From positions 1 to 43,707 of the forward strand of contig MCFE01000705.1 of assembly GCA_002104905.1 (NCBI GenBank): 43,707 nucleotides of DNA, given 5' to 3'. The notes beneath the pieces were generated by a model. That model was given only the letters and a program-made list of their open reading frames with translations. It searched no databases and was not told where the DNA came from. Shown piece after piece: positions 39,151-43,707 of this stretch; the first letter of the stretch is position 1, and each line of letters begins with the position of its first letter. Source of the DNA: Basidiobolus meristosporus CBS 931.73 (Eukaryota > Basidiobolomycota > Basidiobolomycetes > Basidiobolales > Basidiobolaceae). The position numbers were made by a program, and so were the translations under genes.

Positions 39151-42045
39151 CTAATCTTGATGTGCAAAATTCCTATGCTTGAATAACTTAAGTTGATTTC
39201 CATCAACTGGTGCTCTCAACTGGGTGCTGTCAAGCTCAGATATGTAATAACTTCCATTTCCAATCACTTTGGAAATGAGGTAGGGGCCAGTCCATTTGTT
39301 GTTAAACTTCCAACTCCATTGCTTGTCCAAGGTAGAATCTTAGAGTAATACTGGGTCTCCTAGTGATAGTGGTTTTGGCCTTGTTGGGTGTGATTTGTCA
39401 AAGGGCACCTTGTTCTTTAGTTGTGTGTCCTTAAGTTGTTCAGCAGCTCTGCTAATATTCAAATCATGGTGATCAAGTTGCTGTATGCAAGTTGCAAGGA
39501 GGTCTTCAGTCTGCATATCGGATCTCCAATTCAATGAGTTCCAAGTGACTGTGTTTAACTCAACTGGTAGTATGCAGTCATGTCCATAGAGTAGCTTGAA
39601 TGGCAATAATCCAGTTGTTCTCTTGGTAGTAATTCTATCTGCCCAGAGTGCTAGATGTAATTGCTGTGGCCACAGTGTTGTGTTATTCTCACAAGTCTTG
39701 ACAAGAGAGTTCACCAATGGTCCATGTCCTCTCTCTATCATTCCATTGGCTTGAGGGTGGTAAGCTGTTGTAAAAGCAAGGTGTATCTTGTATTTTGAGC
39801 ACAACTCCTGGATCATTTGGGATGTCATCTCTCCTCTGTCAGCAACAAACTGCCGGATGCAGCCAAATCTGCAGATGATGTCTTCAAGTATAAATCTCCA
39901 TATGGTATGGCTCTTGTTGTTGGGCAAGGCTTGAGCCTCTGCCCATCCACTAAGGTCATCTCTAGCAACAATCAGGTACTTTTTTGATCCAGCTGTTGGC
40001 ATGTGGACAAGGTCAATGCCAACCTTTTGCCATAGACAGATTGTGTAAGTAGGATGCAGTGGTTCTTCATAACGCTTGGAGGATCTCTTCTGGCAGGCTA
40101 CACATGACTCAACAAAGTGTTGGATATCATAGTACATGTTTTCCCAGTAGTACCTCTGAGCTGTAGTATTGTATGTGGCTTCTCGTCCTCTATGTCCTCC
40201 TGGTTCTCCTTGGTGGATACTTGTCATGATGTTCAGTTGCTCTTGAGGGGTAGTGACTACTCTTCTTGGCATAAGTCCAGGTTTCACTCGCTTAAAGAGA
40301 TGATCATCTTTAAGATAGTAGTGGTGTGCCTTCTTCCTGAGTTTTCTAAACTCCTGAATATCCATCCAACTAGGTTTCTTAAGTGTCCTTAGATATTCCT
40401 TGATCAGACTCCAGGTAGTTCTCTCTTGGTCTTTGATGGCAATCTGTCGGATCTCTGCGTCAATAATATCATCAAAGTGAGGGTCCAAGTCTTCAAATAA
40501 TTGTGGTCCCTTCCTGGAGAGTGCATCAGCCACAACATTTGTCTTGCCAGGGATATGTTTGACCTCAAAGTCAAACATTTTCAGCCATGCCATCCATTGG
40601 TTTGTGGCATCATCAGGTAGGTCAGGCTTGTTGATCATTCCTATAAGTGGCTTGGCATCTGTCTCCAGGATAAAATGTGTCATGTAGAGTTGTGACTTCA
40701 GTTTCCTCAGCATCTTCACAACTCCTGGTAGTTCTCTCTTAATCTGTGAGTATCTTTGTTCTCTAGGAGAGAATAGGCAGCTCTCATATCTGCAGGCATA
40801 GCGGTTGCCATCTTCATCATCTTGTCCAAGTAGTGCTCCAGCTCCTATGGGGCTTGCATCCACTGTCAAAATAGGTGGGCATTCAGTGTTTTGATAGTCA
40901 AGAGGTCTTAGAGCTGGTGGAGATACTAAGGCCTCTTTCAGTAATTGCATGGCTTCTTCTTGCTCTTCTCCCCAGATAAATGGGGTATTCTTTCTCTGTA
41001 GTTGGTAGATTGGTTCTGCTATCTCAGAAAATCTTGGGATCCAGATCCTAAAGAACCCACAAGCAGCCACAAAGCCACGAGCTTGCGTTAGATTTGTGGG
41101 GGTAGGCCAGTTGCATATCTTTTGTGTCTTGGAATCTCCAGGTGAGCGACCAAAGGTATTGCATTTTTGTCCAACAATGGATATCTCTGACACACCAAAG
41201 CTGCTTTTCTCACCACTGATGGTGAGTCCAGCTTCTTCAATGGCTCCTAATATGGCATCATTGTCTGAAATATGATCATAGACAAACTCTCTGACTCCAG
41301 GCATGACTTCAGTGGTGTCCTGGGTTTTTGGTCCTTTGATGCCTATGTCAACAACAAAGACAGCAAGTTTCTCAGGTATAAACTGGTATAGCACATTCAC
41401 CATGCATCTCTGGAACTGAGCCACAGAGTTTGTAGCCCCTTGGCTGAGTCTTGTCATCCTTAATAGTCCAAATGGTGTCTGTAGTGCAAACATATCTCTT
41501 GATGTCTCATCAAGGGGAATCTGGTCATATCCTGAGTAGAGATTGTATGTTGAGTAGATGGAGTGGCCACTAAAGCTTTCTGCAAAGTCATCAATAGATG
41601 GAGGTATAGCAGCATCTCTGATAGTGACAGCATTTGCAGGTTGCATGTCTTGAATGAATCGGAGCTTTCCGTTCTTCTTTTTGGTCACAAACCATCTGTT
41701 AGCATAGGGTCCATGGCAAGGTACTAGGATACCAGCTTCTATCTTCTTCTTAAGTAGGTCATGCACATCAGCTTGGTGTCCTCTGGGCAGTGGGTAAGGC
41801 TTAAATGACCAGGGTGTGTGAGGCACTGTATGAATCTTGATGGGTTTTTCAACCGATGTCTTTAAGAGTCCCATCTCCTTGTCATTATATGAGAAGACCT
41901 TATCATGCCTTTTCAAGGTCTCCTTAAATAATAGTATCTACTCTGGTGTAAGGTTTCCATCACCAATGATAAGTTGCTTAAGTCTCTCAGGTGTAAGTTG
42001 TATATCATCTGGTGTTTCATCTGGTGGTCTAATGTAATCAGCAGG
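39151..42045 (-). pseudogene. Gypsy pol: reverse transcriptase, RNase H, integrase (dead)
   Basis: The frame continues from gag-protease through a TGA (42046-42048), a TAG (41938-41940) and a TAA (39340-39342) to a final TAG at 39151-39153. Reverse transcriptase has lost two catalytic Asp: YNLYSGYDQ has Asn (41542-41544) where the family has Asp, and the FVDD box reads FVVD (Val at 41350-41352). RNase H is complete in key residues (VDAS, IKREL, ETDAK, VVADALSR). Integrase has the zinc finger (HQGEPGGH and CVAC) and the core residues (GIDLVH, VADRGEM, MIERGHG). The C-terminal GPY-type motif (WTGPYLISKV) lies beyond the TAA. Confidence 0.92.
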
Positions 42046-43707
42046 TCAAGATCCATCAGTCAGTGGGGTAAGTGATGGTCTAATCTTCTGTTCTACTGTC
42101 TTGTATTTTGTTTGAACCATAGCTGTTTGCTCCTGTATACCTAATGAGCAGCTCCAAATGTTGGGGTGTATATTGTCAGGCTCCTCATCTTCTTCCATAA
42201 TAAAATGTGTCTTCTGGCAAGCAGTATGTGTCCTCTTATTGTTGGGTGTTACACCACAGAAGGTTGACTGTAGTCCTGGGTTAGATCCTTGTATGGTGTA
42301 CCATACTGACCCATTGGAATAGTTGGTAGTTGTAGCCTTAGTACTGGTCTCCCATGGTCTACCTAGCAGAAGGTCAAAGTTTGCCTTCTGGCAGATGAAG
42401 AGGGGAAGCCAGACCTTGATTCCTTGTACCTCAATAGGGAACTTGTGTACTACACCATAGAGTGGACTAGATCCTGAGTTTGCATCGGTCATGTTCCATC
42501 CAATATTTCTATCAGCAGGCAGTAGCTCCTTGCTTTTAAGTGTCTTCCAGAAGTCTAGCGGCATAACACAAATCTCTGAGCCACTGTCAATATGGCAGTC
42601 AACAGGGTCATCATATATATACCCTTTTACCACAGCAGTTGCAACTGAGTAAAAGGTCTTATATTCAGTAGTGTTGTCATCATTTTGGTGGTCTTCATGG
42701 TTTGTCTGAGTTATATGGGTGTCCATATGTTCAACAGCTTGTTGTCTTGTTCTAAGCTGCTCATCAAAGGTCTTCCTAACAGATGGGGATACACTCATGA
42801 TTTCTCCAACCAACAAAGTGAGGTTCTGCTTCAGCAGCTTCTCAGTAATCAGTTGAGGGCTTGAGTAGCTTGCTATCTTTGAGGTCATCTGAAAGTGAGG
42901 CAATAGATCTTGGGTGGGCAGCATACTAGGCCTCTTGTCAATAACAACTTCAGGTTCTTCAAAGCGTGGTCTTCTAAGGATGGGCTTGGCAGGTTCTTCA
43001 GGGAGGTGTCTTTTGGTAGCAAAGGCATCAACTTCATATTGTCTGTTGTCAGGGCTGCTTGGATTCACTTTATGAGTCCCAATAGGGGCATCAACAGTAA
43101 TCTTTCTGGTTGCTGAGTCAGATTTCTGGAAAAGGGCTCTCATCCCTCCTCTTTGGAAATTAGTGGGAATCCTTCTTCCTTCCTTGTCTGCAAGCATTCC
43201 ATCAGCATCAAACTGTACTGCTCCTTCTCTGAGTAGCTGACTAAGCTCTGAGCATTCTTGTCTGGCATGCTGAGTAGAGTGACACCAGATGCAGTGCCTG
43301 GGCAAGGGTCTTTGTCCCTCAGTAGCAACCTCAGCTGAGCCATTAATCTTGAGGGCTAGCTTCTGTAGCTGTTCAGCAAGTTGGTCAATTCTGTTGGTAG
43401 TGTAGGTCTGATTGTCAGCAGCAGCACTCCTTGGCTCCTTGGTTGACTGGTCTGGCAGATTAGATGTCAGGAGTCTCATAAAGGTAGAAGTTTGCTTTGC
43501 CTCTAGGAGAACACGTTTCATCTCTGCAAAGCAAGGAATGCCAGACTTGTCATCCTTGGCTGCATGTAAGTCAACTTTCCTTGCCAAGTCCTGGGGAAGC
43601 CCTTGTGCAAGGTAAAGTGTCATGGTAAACTCAGTTATAGCCTGGGACTCTAGGAGTGGCTTGGCCATATCTTCATACTGTTGAATGAACTCTTCAAGTG
43701 TAGCTTG
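42046..43707 (-). pseudogene. Gypsy gag and protease, 5' part outside the window
   Basis: An open frame runs from the right edge to a TGA at 42046-42048. It contains the end of the gag capsid region, a perfect CCHC zinc knuckle (C-x2-C-x4-H-x4-C, 43252-43293) and a retropepsin active site DSGSE (about 42584-42598) followed by the hydrophobic ICVMPLDFW. There is no start codon evidence for the true gag start, which should be further right. Gag and pol are in one frame, apart from the stops. Confidence 0.9.

Larger units (their letters stand above)
38041..43707 (-). mobile_element. Ty3/gypsy retrotransposon, 3' LTR to gag, runs off the window
   Basis: On the minus strand from right to left: gag, protease, reverse transcriptase, RNase H, integrase, a purine tract (GAGAGGGGGGTGGA, 39112-39125) and the 3' LTR (38041-39111). 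Its order is that of Ty3/gypsy elements (integrase last). It is inserted in a copia element; with a 4-bp target duplication the expected sequence is CCGC at 38037-38040. The 5' LTR lies outside the window. Confidence 0.92.

Overview
This window looks like nuclear DNA of a fungus. The evidence is compact, mostly intronless genes with TATA-like boxes 45-90 bp upstream, secreted small proteins, Kex2-like KR sites, urate oxidases, a Pol III tRNA gene, and fungal-type Ty1/copia, Ty3/gypsy and Tnp2 (CACTA-like) transposons. I cannot name the species or phylum from the sequence. The window has three parts: a repeat-derived left edge (1 to about 2.1 kb), a gene island with normal CpG content (about 2.1-27.1 kb), and a CpG-poor transposon graveyard (about 27.1-43.7 kb).

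The left part of the island carries a 55-codon membrane-protein candidate, a tandem pair of secreted Gly/Asn-rich repeat proteins (both minus strand, with homologous promoters and signal peptides), a secreted very basic protein with 11 unbroken collagen-type triplets, two divergently transcribed urate oxidase genes sharing one 481-bp promoter region and both lacking a C-terminal peroxisomal signal, a small secreted cysteine-rich protein and a tRNA-Arg(CCU).

The centre (14.3-25.3 kb) is a metallothionein array. I count twelve copies of one family on both strands, in every state from intact (127 aa, about 36 Cys) to internally deleted, truncated, frameshifted or reduced to flanking relics, plus a thirteenth, shorter, divergent metallothionein at 25.1 kb. 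Ten copies, including truncated and dead ones and excluding MT1, MT2, MT9, MT12 and the divergent MT13, carry the 9-mer CGCCATTGG or a one- or two-base variant about 110 bp before the ATG. The divergent thirteenth gene carries the exact 9-mer twice. A second 20-bp element lies about 180-255 bp before the ATG of seven plus-strand copies. These are candidate metal-response elements. The island ends with a single-domain rhodanese gene at 26.7-27.1 kb.

The right part is nested transposon DNA. A broken Tnp2-type transposase (minus strand) is split by a 1.1-kb solo LTR with a 4-bp target duplication. A copia element (minus strand) interrupts a degenerate plus-strand ORF. A gypsy element (minus strand), of the same family as the solo LTR, is inserted into that copia element and runs off the right edge. 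The gypsy polyprotein has three in-frame stops and has lost two catalytic aspartates of reverse transcriptase. Copia LTR remnants lie at 27.1 and 29.7 kb, the first starting immediately after the rhodanese gene, so the gene-island boundary coincides with an old insertion.
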